NCBI RefSeq assembly: GCF_000397205.1
Contig: NC_021237.1
Location: forward strand, 5,563,501 to 5,627,500
Direction of reading: 5' to 3'
Length of the DNA stretch: 64,000 nt
Origin: Pseudomonas protegens CHA0
GTDB lineage: Bacteria; Pseudomonadota; Gammaproteobacteria; Pseudomonadales; Pseudomonadaceae
Under the pieces are notes generated by a model. It ran no database searches. It had not been told where the DNA came from and saw only the letters and a program-made list of their open reading frames with translations. Shown in pieces: positions 18,960 to 27,616 of the stretch (its first letter is position 1; each line of letters opens with the position of its first letter). Both the position numbers and the translations under genes were made by a program.

Positions 18960-20888
18960 ATGCTCCCGACCACGCCCCCCACTGCCCTGCCTCCTGTTCT
19001 CGCCGGCCCGTTGCTGCGCCGCCTGGAGCCGACGCGGCTGGTGCTGTGGCTGGTGGGCTCCAGGGCATTGGCGCTGACCCTGCGCCTGCAGCCCGCTGGC
19101 AGCGCGACCCTGGATCTGGCCCTCGACCCGCAGCAATGCCAGGTCATTCCCGTCGGTCGCCATGCCTTCATCCATCTGATCGATGTGGCACTGGACGACG
19201 CCCTGCCCCTGGACGTGACGATCGCCTATGACCTGCTGATCAACGATGCCGAGGACAGCGCCCGGGCCATTGCCGATTGGGCGCCGCACCTGTTGTATGG
19301 CGATGCCGGGTCCCCTGAGTTCGTGCTCCACAGCCGCATCGACAACCTGCTCCACGGCTCCTGCCGCAAGCCTCATCACCCGTCCGCTGACGGCTTGCTC
19401 TGCGTCGACCGCCTGCTGGCGCAACAGCCCGAGCCCGGACAACGCCCGGCCTTGCTGATGATGAGCGGCGATCAGGTGTACGCCGACGATGTGGCCGGCC
19501 CCATGCTGCGGGCCATTCACGCCCTGATCGAGCGCCTCGGGCTGTTCGATGAACAACTGGAAGGCGCCGTAGTGGCCGACAGTCAGGCGTTGTACCGCCA
19601 TGGCGCCAGCTACTACCAGCGGGCCGAATTGCTCCCGGCGTTGAAGAGCAATGAAACCCTGCGCGAGCGGTTTTTCGGCGGAGTGAAAAAGCCGATCTTC
19701 ACCAGCAGCAACGCTGACAACCACCTGGTGACGTTCGCCGAGGTGCTGGCCATGTACCTGCTGGTTTGGTCACCGCTGCCCTGGACCCTGATCACGCCGC
19801 AGCCGCCGCAACTGACGCCGGAACAGCAAACGCGCTACACCCGGGAACAGCAACGCATCGACGATTTTGTCCAGGGCCTGAAGGGTGCCGCGCGGGTCTT
19901 TGCCCACCTGTCGTGCCTGATGATCTTCGACGACCACGACATCACCGACGACTGGAACCTCAGTGCCCAATGGGAAGAAACCGCCTACGGCCATCCCTTC
20001 TCCAAGCGCATCATCGGCAACGCGCTGCTGGCTTACATGCTGTGCCAGGGCTGGGGCAACAACCCGGATGCCTTCGCCCAACTGCTGGAACACACCCGGG
20101 CCTTGAGCGCCACGGCACAAACTCCGGAACGCATGCTGGAATGCCAGGCCCAAAACGACCTGATCGACCAGTTGCTGGGTTTCCAGCAGTGGCAATACGT
20201 ATTGCCCAGCACCCCGGCCCTGGTGGTGCTGGACACCCGCACCCGGCGCTGGCGCAGCGAGTCCAACCTGGGCCAGCCTTCCGGCCTGCTGGACTGGGAA
20301 GCCCTGAGCGAACTGCAACATGAACTGCTGGATCACCCCTCGGCGATCATCGTTTCACCGGCGCCGATCTTCGGCGTCAAGCTGATCGAAACGGTGCAGA
20401 AGGTCTTCAGTTGGTGCGGCTACCCGCTGCTGGTGGACGCGGAGAACTGGATGGCCCATCGCGGTTCCGCCCAGGTGATCCTGAACATCTTCCGCCACTC
20501 GCGAACCCCGGGCAGCTACGTGATTCTCTCGGGGGATGTGCATTACTCCTTCGTCTACGAAGTGCTGATTCGCCACCGCCAGGGCGGCCCGCGGATCTGG
20601 CAGATCACCAGCAGCGGCATCAAGAACGAATTCCCCGCCGCCCTGCTGGAATGGTTCGACCGCCTCAACCGCTGGCTCTACTCGCCGCGCTCGCCGTTGA
20701 ACTGGTTCACCAAGCGCCGGCGGATGAAGGTGATGCCCCATGTGCCCGAGCATGCCGAGGCCGGGGAGCGGCTGTGGAACTCGTCGGGGATCGGCCAGGT
20801 GTTTTTCAATGAGCAGGGGCAGCCCGTGGCGATCTATCAGCACAATGCCAATGGCGCGGCGCCGACACGGATGATTGCGCCGAGATAG
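18960..20888 (+). CDS. PhoD-like alkaline phosphatase/metallophosphoesterase
   Basis: About 642 aa from the ATG at 18960; a TTG nine codons earlier (18933) is an alternative. Metal-ligand motifs of the PhoD family are present in order: LLHGSCRKPHH, LMMSGDQVYADD, LMIFDDHDITDDWN and VILSGDVHYSFVYE. There is no clear signal peptide, unlike secreted PhoD, so a cytoplasmic or inner-face location is likely. Longer than classical PhoD because of a ~120-residue N-terminal domain. Probably a metal-dependent phosphodiesterase; substrate unknown. Confidence 0.83.
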   Translation: MLPTTPPTALPPVLAGPLLRRLEPTRLVLWLVGSRALALTLRLQPAGSATLDLALDPQQCQVIPVGRHAFIHLIDVALDDALPLDVTIAYDLLINDAEDSARAIADWAPHLLYGDAGSPEFVLHSRIDNLLHGSCRKPHHPSADGLLCVDRLLAQQPEPGQRPALLMMSGDQVYADDVAGPMLRAIHALIERLGLFDEQLEGAVVADSQALYRHGASYYQRAELLPALKSNETLRERFFGGVKKPIFTSSNADNHLVTFAEVLAMYLLVWSPLPWTLITPQPPQLTPEQQTRYTREQQRIDDFVQGLKGAARVFAHLSCLMIFDDHDITDDWNLSAQWEETAYGHPFSKRIIGNALLAYMLCQGWGNNPDAFAQLLEHTRALSATAQTPERMLECQAQNDLIDQLLGFQQWQYVLPSTPALVVLDTRTRRWRSESNLGQPSGLLDWEALSELQHELLDHPSAIIVSPAPIFGVKLIETVQKVFSWCGYPLLVDAENWMAHRGSAQVILNIFRHSRTPGSYVILSGDVHYSFVYEVLIRHRQGGPRIWQITSSGIKNEFPAALLEWFDRLNRWLYSPRSPLNWFTKRRRMKVMPHVPEHAEAGERLWNSSGIGQVFFNEQGQPVAIYQHNANGAAPTRMIAPR

Positions 20889-20925
20889 AATCCGCTGTCG
20901 CCGGCCACCAGGAAGGACCCGCCCG

Positions 20926-21393
20926 ATGGAAAAACAACCGTTGTATCGCAAGGTCAACACCCGGACCCGGGGCGTGGGGCACAAGAACTCACCGTCCTAC
21001 GCCAAACAGCGCCACAGCAAGGCCCTCCTGGCCAGGGAACAGCAACGCGGCAGCATGCACTCCGACAAGCGCCTGGGGCTGGATTACACCCCATTGTTCC
21101 GTTTTCTGCTCAGCCGGGTCGGCCAGCCGTGGGATGGGGTGTTCAGCGAAGCGAAAGGCCGGCTGGATCGGGAGGAACCGATTTTCTGGTTGGTGGCCCT
21201 GCATGAGCACGAACAACAGGATTATGTGGGGCTCAGCGGCTGCGCCTATTTCAGCGGTCTGTACGTCGATACCCAGGGCCTGCTGCAGAAGGTCAATCCC
21301 CAGCTGAGCGCAGCCACCATGAGCCCCAATTGCCCTTGCTGCACTCACACCTTGAACGGGGTTCCCTTCGGCCAACCCTATCGTCGCTGGTGA
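20926..21393 (+). CDS. Conserved hypothetical protein with C-terminal Cys cluster
   Basis: 155 aa from the ATG at 20926, which has AGGAAGGA eight bases upstream. A basic N-terminus (RKVNTRTRGVGHKNSPSYAK) precedes a compact domain, and the end carries CPCCTHTLNG, a possible metal site. 37 bp downstream of the phosphoesterase, same strand, so possibly one operon. Family not recognised. Confidence 0.72.
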   Translation: MEKQPLYRKVNTRTRGVGHKNSPSYAKQRHSKALLAREQQRGSMHSDKRLGLDYTPLFRFLLSRVGQPWDGVFSEAKGRLDREEPIFWLVALHEHEQQDYVGLSGCAYFSGLYVDTQGLLQKVNPQLSAATMSPNCPCCTHTLNGVPFGQPYRRW

Positions 21394-21468
21394 GCCCGTC
21401 GCAGCGCGTCGCATCCGGCGCACAGATTGCCTCAGATCGATTGCCAAAGCCCCAGGAAGGAGCGCTCC

Positions 21469-21831
21469 GTGTCATCAGCAATCACCCCGGAACAGCTGGA
21501 CGACATTCGCTACGTACTGTCGGACGCCTTTGTCGATAACGAGGTGGACTACGCCTACATCGCCCGCGAGACCCAAGCCTATGACCGGGCCGAGGTGGAG
21601 CGCATTCTCTACGAAGAGGTGGCGCCGGTGTGCTACGTCAACCTGATGGCGGTGATCCCGGAAATCTGGATGGGCTTCGCCCGCGAGCCTTTGCTGGAGG
21701 AGATCGAGGCAAGCCTGGCGCTAAGGCGCAACAGCCGCTGGCAGGCGTTTCGCGTGCGCTTGTTCATCCGTTGGATCCGCTTTCGCGGGGCCTATATCTG
21801 GGAGGAAATCTGCAGGCACTACGCCCCATAG
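21469..21831 (+). CDS. Conserved hypothetical protein, GTG start
   Basis: 120 aa. I place the start at GTG 21469-21471 because AGGAAGGAG lies seven bases upstream and the protein then begins SSAITPEQLDDIRYVLSDAF; an in-frame ATG 42 bp earlier lacks a site. Helical, acidic, no membrane segment (DNEVDYAYIARETQAYD, then EEVAPVCYVNLM). Seems to belong to a small conserved pseudomonad family of unknown function, whose members often sit near toxin-immunity or phosphatase genes; that association is from memory only. Confidence 0.7.
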   Translation: MSSAITPEQLDDIRYVLSDAFVDNEVDYAYIARETQAYDRAEVERILYEEVAPVCYVNLMAVIPEIWMGFAREPLLEEIEASLALRRNSRWQAFRVRLFIRWIRFRGAYIWEEICRHYAP

Positions 21832-21840
21832 GTTCGTACG

Positions 21841-22410
21841 CTATCGCGCGTCGGCGCGGCAGAAATCGGTGGGCCGCAGAACCACCAGGTCCGGCAATGC
21901 CTCGCCACGCTCATCGATCTTGCGCAGCCTCGCGGTGCACATCTGGTCCTGGAGAAATTCCATCTGATAGGTCGCGCCGGCTTCGGGAACGAAGGTCACG
22001 CTTTGCTCGCAGACGGCACGGTAGTCCTTATCCATCCCCGGTTCCGTGTTGTAGAACATGAAGGCGAACGGACGATTGGCCGGGATCTTCAGCTCGTTGG
22101 CGCCAAAGCCCTCCTGGCGCCGCATGCGGTCGGTGGCGGCGGTCATGGGAATGCCCAGGTTGCGGAAGTTGGGATGGGCGATGCCGCGATGGGGCCGAAC
22201 CATCAGCCCCGACGCAGGCTTGCTCCAGTCGATGCAATCGCTGTAGGGCACACCCCGCACCAGCCCTTGGGCGACGATGCGGATCAGTGCGGTGTCACCG
22301 GCATCGGCCGGCACCCGGTAGCTGACGGTGGTCGCTTTGAGCGCGGAAACAAAGGCACAACCGCTGAGCCCCAGAGACAGGCTCAGCAACAGGATCGAGC
22401 GAAGCCGCAT
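21841..22410 (-). CDS. Putative lipoprotein
   Basis: 189 aa. Lipoprotein signal MRLRSILLLSLSLGLSGC with lipobox LSGC at residues 15-18; the residue after Cys is Ala, so outer-membrane sorting is expected. The mature part has paired Cys residues (DCID, VCEQS, QMCTAR, FCRADA). No recognised domain. Convergent with the GTG-start gene 9 bp away. Confidence 0.78.
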   Translation of the reverse strand: MRLRSILLLSLSLGLSGCAFVSALKATTVSYRVPADAGDTALIRIVAQGLVRGVPYSDCIDWSKPASGLMVRPHRGIAHPNFRNLGIPMTAATDRMRRQEGFGANELKIPANRPFAFMFYNTEPGMDKDYRAVCEQSVTFVPEAGATYQMEFLQDQMCTARLRKIDERGEALPDLVVLRPTDFCRADAR

Positions 22411-22504
22411 GATTCATCCTTGAAGGACCGACAGCGAAGGCTGACGCAAAGGATGGCAATCTTACCTCGGCGCCAGGGCGCGTCGGCAGATTTTTCTGCG
22501 GGGC

Positions 22505-22535
22505 CTGTAGCCGCAGCCAAAGGCGGCGACTACAG
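22505..22535. repeat. REP-like inverted repeat
   Basis: CTGTAGCCGC and GCGGCGACTACAG form a hairpin with a short loop 10 bp beyond the cytochrome stop. It is a second pseudomonad repeat type (CTGTAGCCGC family), seen again near 60.7 kb. It may end the cytochrome transcript. Confidence 0.65.
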
Positions 22536-22545
22536 GGTCAAGCCC

Positions 22546-24594
22546 TCAGTAACGGGCGTCCGCTGGGCGGCCACCGTTGGGCCAGTCCTTGACCTTGTCC
22601 GGGAAGTCCGGGCGCGGTTGGTGAGAGAAATACTCGGCCACGTCCAACGCCTCCTGATCCGAAAGACCGCCCTGGCCCAAGGGGAATTTCTCGTGGAAGC
22701 CAATCGGCATGTTGCGTTTGACGAACGCCGCAGCGGTGTAGGTGCGGGCCATGCCAGCGCCGATGTTGAAGGATTGATCGCCCCACAGCGGCGGGAAGAT
22801 CAGGCTGCCGTCGGCACGCTTCAGGCCTTCGCCGTCGGCGCCGTGGCACACCGCGCATTGCTTGGCGTACACCTGCTTGCCATTGTCGGCATTGGGCTTG
22901 AGGGCCGGGTCGATCTTGCCCACACCGCGGCCGGCCACCTTGTCTTCTGGGCGGGTGTTCATTTTCATCCACTCGAAGTAAGCCACCATGGCTTGCATGT
23001 CGGCGCCGTTCACCGGCAGCGGCTTGCCGTGCATGGAGCGGCGGAAGCAGCCGTTGATGCGCTCTTCCAGGGTGATGGTCTTGCCCGCCCGCGGCGCGTA
23101 GCCGGGGAAGAACGCCGAGACGCCGACAAAGGGTGAACCGTCGGCCACGGTGCCGGCGTTGAGGTGGCAACTGGTGCAGTTCAGCGAGTTGCCGACGTTG
23201 TCCGGCAGCAGGGCCTTGGTTTCCAGATGCAGGCGCATGCCACGCACCACTTGCTCGGCATTCGGCGCCGCCAGCAGGTTGGCCAGGCGCGGGGTTTCGA
23301 ACAGGGTGCTTTCCACTTGCGGGCTCAGTTGCGCCCGCATCTTCTTCACTTGCTCGGCGCTGATGGCGGAGCCGTTGTTGCCCCAGCTGCTGCGGACAAA
23401 ACTGAGGATCTCGGCGATCTCGCCATCGGCCAGCTGGGCAAAGCCGGGCATGGTGTAGACCCGTGGATGGGCCGCGGTCTGGGCGGTCTTCCAGCCGGTC
23501 AGGGTGATGTGCAGCAAGGAGGTCGGGTTGGCCGAAGCGACGCTGGGGTTGCCGGCAAGGGACGGGAACATCTGCGGCACACCAGCGCCGTCCTGACGGT
23601 GGCAGTCGGAACAGAATTGCGCGTAGCCCAGGCCGCCACGGGAGGTGAACAGGTCGTTCGGCGGGGCCGCCGGGGTCAGGGCCACCGATGGCATGGGCAA
23701 GTCGTCCTTGCCGGCCGGCAGGGACTTGAGATACGCGGCGATCGCCGTCAGGTCGGCGTCGGTGAAGTGCTGGGTGCTGTGGTGGATCACGTCGGCCATG
23801 TTGCCGGATACCGTGGCAAAGCGGTTCTGCCCGGTCTTGAGCAACTGCACCGTGTCCTCCACGGTCCACAGGTTGCGCAGGCTCAGGGCTCGCCACTCTT
23901 CCACCGTCTCGCCGGCCAGGTAGTGCTGGCCGCCGGATTCGCTGTCGCTCATGGCCTTCTCCTGGAAGGCGATGCCCCGCGGGGTATGGCAGGAACCGCA
24001 GTGGCCCAGGCCCTGGACCAGGTAGGCGCCGCGATTGAGCTGTTCGTCCTTGGCCGGGTCAGGCTTGAAGGGCTGCTTGTCGACGAACACCAGGTTCCAG
24101 AACCACAGGCCCCAGCGCTGGTTGAAGGGGAACCCCATGTCAGCTTCCAGGTTGCCCTGGGCTACGGGTTCCACCCCGTGCATCAGGTAGGCGTAGAGGG
24201 CGCGCATGTCCTCTTCGGTCATCTTGGCGTAGGACGGATAGGGCATGGCCGGGTACAAATGACTGCCGTCAGGGGTTACGCCTTCGCGCATGGCGCGGTC
24301 GAATGCTTCGAAGCTGTAACTGCCGATACCGGTGTCTTTATCCGGGGTGATGTTGCTGGAGTAGATGGTGCCCATGGGCGTCTTCAGCTCCAGGCCACCG
24401 GCCATGGTGGCCCCGCCCTTGGCGGTGTGGCAGGCAATGCAGTCGCCGAGCTGGGCCACGTACTGGCCACGCTGGATCAGTTCGGAATCTGGGGTGGAGG
24501 CCGCCGCTGCCGGGGTCGGCTCGCTGGCATGCAGTAGGGGTACGCAGAGCAACGCAGCGCCCAGAAGGCACAGGCGTGACAGAGAAAAAGCCAT
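22546..24594 (-). CDS. Five-haem c-type cytochrome: triheme dehydrogenase-type subunit fused to TsdA-like thiosulfate dehydrogenase
   Basis: 682 aa with a signal peptide (residues 1-23). CxxCH sites at residues 52-56, 199-203 and 328-332 are arranged like the triheme cytochrome subunit of membrane-bound alcohol/gluconate dehydrogenases. From about residue 430 the protein changes to a TsdA-like diheme module: CTSCH 473-477, EERINGCFRRSMHGKPLP with Cys516 where TsdA enzymes carry a haem-ligating Cys, CAVCH 580-584, and GSLIFPPLWGDQSFN. Expected periplasmic; would oxidise thiosulfate (or reduce tetrathionate) and pass electrons through the triheme part. No quinoprotein subunit is adjacent. Confidence 0.87.
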   Translation of the reverse strand: MAFSLSRLCLLGAALLCVPLLHASEPTPAAAASTPDSELIQRGQYVAQLGDCIACHTAKGGATMAGGLELKTPMGTIYSSNITPDKDTGIGSYSFEAFDRAMREGVTPDGSHLYPAMPYPSYAKMTEEDMRALYAYLMHGVEPVAQGNLEADMGFPFNQRWGLWFWNLVFVDKQPFKPDPAKDEQLNRGAYLVQGLGHCGSCHTPRGIAFQEKAMSDSESGGQHYLAGETVEEWRALSLRNLWTVEDTVQLLKTGQNRFATVSGNMADVIHHSTQHFTDADLTAIAAYLKSLPAGKDDLPMPSVALTPAAPPNDLFTSRGGLGYAQFCSDCHRQDGAGVPQMFPSLAGNPSVASANPTSLLHITLTGWKTAQTAAHPRVYTMPGFAQLADGEIAEILSFVRSSWGNNGSAISAEQVKKMRAQLSPQVESTLFETPRLANLLAAPNAEQVVRGMRLHLETKALLPDNVGNSLNCTSCHLNAGTVADGSPFVGVSAFFPGYAPRAGKTITLEERINGCFRRSMHGKPLPVNGADMQAMVAYFEWMKMNTRPEDKVAGRGVGKIDPALKPNADNGKQVYAKQCAVCHGADGEGLKRADGSLIFPPLWGDQSFNIGAGMARTYTAAAFVKRNMPIGFHEKFPLGQGGLSDQEALDVAEYFSHQPRPDFPDKVKDWPNGGRPADARY

Positions 24595-24808
24595 CAGGTT
24601 ATTCCTTTAAAATCCGCCTGGGGTGGTCCCCTCGGCCGATATCCACAAAGGTTTTTATTGGTTATCCCGGCCTTCACGGTACAGGCCCGGGGCTCGATAC
24701 CTTGTGGGTCCGAGCCTGATGCCCTTGTAGCGGATTTTTCTGAAAACCCTGTTGATATGGATCATGGCCCTATAGGCAATGTCCTGTATGGCCGACTCTG
24801 CGACACTT

Positions 24809-25474
24809 TTACCGGGTGGTTTCCACCCCTAGGCCGGCGGCCTGCCAATCGACGAAACCGTCGTCCAGGCGCCGCACCCTGAAACCCTTGGCGCGAAGCA
24901 AGGCCGCGGCATTGTGTGACAGCACGCAGTAGGGCCCGCGGCAGTAAGCCACCAACTCCTGGCCCGCGGGCAACTCGGCCAGACGCTGCTCCAACTCTTC
25001 CACCGGGATATTGATTGCCCCCGGCAAATGCCCAAGGGCGAACTCCTGCGGCGAGCGCACGTCCAGCAGGGTCATGCCGCCCTCCTGCAGGCGTTGGCGC
25101 AGCTCTTCCCGGGAGATGCCCTCCAGGCGCCCCGGCTGCTGCTCGCTGTCGGCCAGCAGCTCACGGATCTGCCCGTGGTTGTAATCGACGTATTGGCGCA
25201 AGCCCCCCAGAAGTGCGGCCAACGGCCCCTGGCTGAGGCTGTAGAGCACCCGCTTGCCGTCGCGCCGGGTCTGCACGAAACCGCCCCGGCGCAGCTGTTG
25301 CAAATGTTGCGAGGTGTTGGCCACCGAGAGTCCCGAGGCTTCCACCAGGCGCTCCACCGGCTGCTCGCCACGAGCAATGTGCTCCAGCAGGATCAGGCGG
25401 TGGTGGTGGCCGAGAATACGTGCCAGCTCGGCCATGTCCGCCAGAGGCTGTTGAGGGGAAATCGAATCGGTCAT
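24809..25474 (-). CDS. ArsR-family regulator fused to a rhodanese domain
   Basis: 221 aa. N-terminal ArsR winged helix (residues ~10-95: ARILGHHHRLILLEHIARGE, SVANTSQHLQQLRRGGFV) joined to a rhodanese domain (residues ~120-215) with active-site loop AYCRGPYCVLS. The catalytic Cys could carry persulfide, making the protein a sulfane-sulfur sensor or transferase. Divergent from the DUF2938 gene across a palindrome, and upstream on the same strand as the TsdA-like cytochrome (214 bp away), which suggests control by reactive sulfur. Confidence 0.88.
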   Translation of the reverse strand: MTDSISPQQPLADMAELARILGHHHRLILLEHIARGEQPVERLVEASGLSVANTSQHLQQLRRGGFVQTRRDGKRVLYSLSQGPLAALLGGLRQYVDYNHGQIRELLADSEQQPGRLEGISREELRQRLQEGGMTLLDVRSPQEFALGHLPGAINIPVEELEQRLAELPAGQELVAYCRGPYCVLSHNAAALLRAKGFRVRRLDDGFVDWQAAGLGVETTR

Positions 25475-25499
25475 TGACAGCTCCTGCTGCTTTATTGAT

Positions 25500-25521
25500 C
25501 ATTCAATCACTTAATTGAATG
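25500..25521. promoter_or_regulatory. ArsR-type operator candidate
   Basis: Perfect 8-base arms CATTCAAT (25500-25507) and ATTGAATG (25514-25521) separated by CACTTA, in the 106-bp gap between the ArsR-rhodanese gene and the divergent DUF2938 gene. Size and symmetry fit ArsR-family operators. It lies 26 bp from the regulator start and 60 bp from the other, so binding would control both. Confidence 0.7.
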
Positions 25522-25580
25522 AAACATTATCACACCCATAGCCGAGGCTGAAGTGCAGCCATCCACACCCAGGAGTCTTT

Positions 25581-26090
25581 ATGCATGAGTTCATGGCGTT
25601 GATTTTACCGGCACTGCTGATCGGTGTCGGCGCTACCTTGGTCCTTGATCTGTGGACGCTGTTTCTGGCACGAGTGTTGAACATTCCTGGCCCCAACTGG
25701 GCCATGGTCGGACGCTGGATCGGGCATTTTCCTCGTGGCCAGTTCCTGCACCAGAGCATTGCCCAAGCCGGCACGGTTCCGGGGGAACGGGCCCTGGGCT
25801 GGCTGGCCCACTACCTGATCGGCGTCCTGTTTGCCGCCCTGTTGCTGCTGGCCTGCGGCCTGCAATGGGCACAACAGCCAACCCTGGCACCGGCCTTGCT
25901 CATCGGCGTATTGACGGTGGCTGCTCCGTTCCTGCTGATGCAACCGGGCATGGGCGCCGGGATCGCGGCGAGCAAGATGCCCAAACCGAATGTGGCCCGG
26001 CTACGCAGCCTGATCGCGCATTCGGTGTTCGGGCTGGGCTTGTACATGGCCGGGATGTTCTGGGCGTGGGTGTTGGGGCAGACTGCGTGA
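25581..26090 (+). CDS. DUF2938 family membrane protein
   Basis: 169 aa with four to five hydrophobic helices. Begins MHEFMALILPALLIGVGATL, followed by the family-typical DLWTLFLARVLNIPGPNWAMVGRWIGH and GERALGWLAHYLIGV. AGGAG precedes the ATG. Function of DUF2938 is unknown; divergence from an ArsR-rhodanese regulator suggests a role in handling sulfane sulfur or another thiol-reactive compound across the inner membrane. Confidence 0.85.
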   Translation: MHEFMALILPALLIGVGATLVLDLWTLFLARVLNIPGPNWAMVGRWIGHFPRGQFLHQSIAQAGTVPGERALGWLAHYLIGVLFAALLLLACGLQWAQQPTLAPALLIGVLTVAAPFLLMQPGMGAGIAASKMPKPNVARLRSLIAHSVFGLGLYMAGMFWAWVLGQTA

Positions 26091-26130
26091 CCTCAGCCCA
26101 GAGGCCGAGCATGCCCAGAGAGATCGATCG

Positions 26131-26649
26131 ATGAAGCCACCTGTATGCGACCTGTGCCACAACGATTTTTCCTCGGAGATGTGCCATGCCGGAACTGGCG
26201 GCGGCATGGTGCAGTTCGCCGATTATCGCCCGCTGGGCCAAGGGTGCGCGGGGCACCCTCATGGCTACGAGTGGTTCTGCGATGAACATCTGGCCAGTGC
26301 CCGGGCCCTGGCTTCGCTGAGCTATAGCGATGCCAGGGCAGTGCTGACCCGGCAGTATGCTCCGCTTGCGGACTACCCACCCCTCGCCTCCAGTGATCCA
26401 GCACTCTGGATCACCGAGGTGGGCCCCAACCCCGCGAAGATCTTCGCGCTGATCAGGCAAGCCATGGGCGTCAGCCCCAACGTGGCCAGAAACTTGCTGA
26501 CCGGCGTCCCCTTCAAGGTGATCCAGGCCTGGCCGCAACAGTTCAGTGTCTGGCAGGAGGCCCTGATTCAAGCCGGCGCCCAGGTTGAAGTACGCTATCC
26601 CTCGTCCAAGTCCGCCTGGGCCGAGCAAGCCGACGCAAATAACGACTGA
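26131..26649 (+). CDS. Small Cys-motif protein with ribosomal L7/L12-like C-terminal domain
   Basis: 172 aa. The N-terminal ~70 residues have CDLCHNDF plus further Cys/His (MCHAG, FCDEH), suggesting a zinc fold. Residues ~95-155 (TEVGPNPAKIFALIRQAMGV, GVPFKVIQAWPQQ, EALIQAGAQVEV) match the pattern of the L7/L12 C-terminal domain, in which a helix-turn-helix ends in a short strand. It is not the ribosomal protein itself, and the role is unknown. It stands 40 bp after the DUF2938 gene. Confidence 0.7.
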   Translation: MKPPVCDLCHNDFSSEMCHAGTGGGMVQFADYRPLGQGCAGHPHGYEWFCDEHLASARALASLSYSDARAVLTRQYAPLADYPPLASSDPALWITEVGPNPAKIFALIRQAMGVSPNVARNLLTGVPFKVIQAWPQQFSVWQEALIQAGAQVEVRYPSSKSAWAEQADANND

Positions 26650-26914
26650 TCCTGCTCGCGCACCCAGTCTGCACGCACAGGGGCTTTCACATACCCGCTG
26701 AACCCAGTTTGCTCCACACAAGCAATATCCGTAGGTCTAGCCGTGTCCGCCGCCGAGGCTGGCGTCTACGCTGGGTTCTGATGGACTGGCAGGCGCCCTG
26801 GCGGTACCTGCGCTGGAAGATCCCGGGCACTTGTGCCGGTGAAAGGAATCAGAGCCATTTGTAACCTGATCATCGCCCGGCTTGTTTTCATGCCCCCTGC
26901 GGAAGCCCTTGCCC

Positions 26915-27496
26915 ATGCTCGAACACCTCGACCTCAACGCGCTGATCGCCGCCTACGGCTACTGGGTGATCTTCATCGGCTGCCTGCTGGAAGGCGAAAC
27001 CGTGTTGATTCTCGGCGGCATGGCGGCGCATCAGGGTAGCCTGCAATGGCCGCAAGTGATTGGCTGGGCCACCCTGGGGGGCATCCTCGGCGATCAGTTG
27101 CTGTTCTGGACCGGGCGCTATGGCGGGGCGCGCCTGCTGCCCAAGCTCAAGCGCCATCAGGCGGCCATCGAACGGGTCCAGGGCCTGATCCAGCGTTACC
27201 CCTCGACTTCGGTGTTCGCCGTGCGCTTTCTCTACGGCATGCGCCTGGTCGGCCCCATGGTGATCGGCGCCAGTGGCCTGGCACCCTGGCGTTTCGCCCT
27301 GCTCAATGTGCTGGGGGCTGCGGTATGGGCCATCTTGTTCGTCAGCGCCGGTTACTGGGCCGGCGAAGCCTTGCAGCATTTTCTTGGCGACCTGAAACCC
27401 TATCGCCTGCCGATCTTCCTCGGGGTGATAGCGCTGGTGGTCCTTGCGGCACTGGTGCGGCATTTGCGTAATAGGCACAAGGCCCAGCAGCACTGA
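26915..27496 (+). CDS. DedA-family membrane protein
   Basis: 193 aa from the ATG at 26915 (GGAAG about 10 bases upstream); a TTG 33 bp earlier is less likely. DedA/SNARE-associated hallmarks: CLLEGETVLILGGMAAHQG, GDQLLFWTGRYGG, and FAVRFLYGMRLVGPMVIGASG with the conserved Arg pair. DedA proteins are inner-membrane scramblases/flippases needed for envelope homeostasis and pH or antibiotic tolerance. The 265 bp upstream of it shows nothing I can name. Confidence 0.9.
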   Translation: MLEHLDLNALIAAYGYWVIFIGCLLEGETVLILGGMAAHQGSLQWPQVIGWATLGGILGDQLLFWTGRYGGARLLPKLKRHQAAIERVQGLIQRYPSTSVFAVRFLYGMRLVGPMVIGASGLAPWRFALLNVLGAAVWAILFVSAGYWAGEALQHFLGDLKPYRLPIFLGVIALVVLAALVRHLRNRHKAQQH

Positions 27497-27616
27497 GACA
27501 AGGGCTTTGGCACATCGGGAATTTTCATACTGACCCGGCGACTTTATTTCGTTTGTCCAGGCCCCCCGGCCCCGGCTTAGATAACGGCTTGTTTCCGGCA
27601 CCCAGAGCCCGCATCC

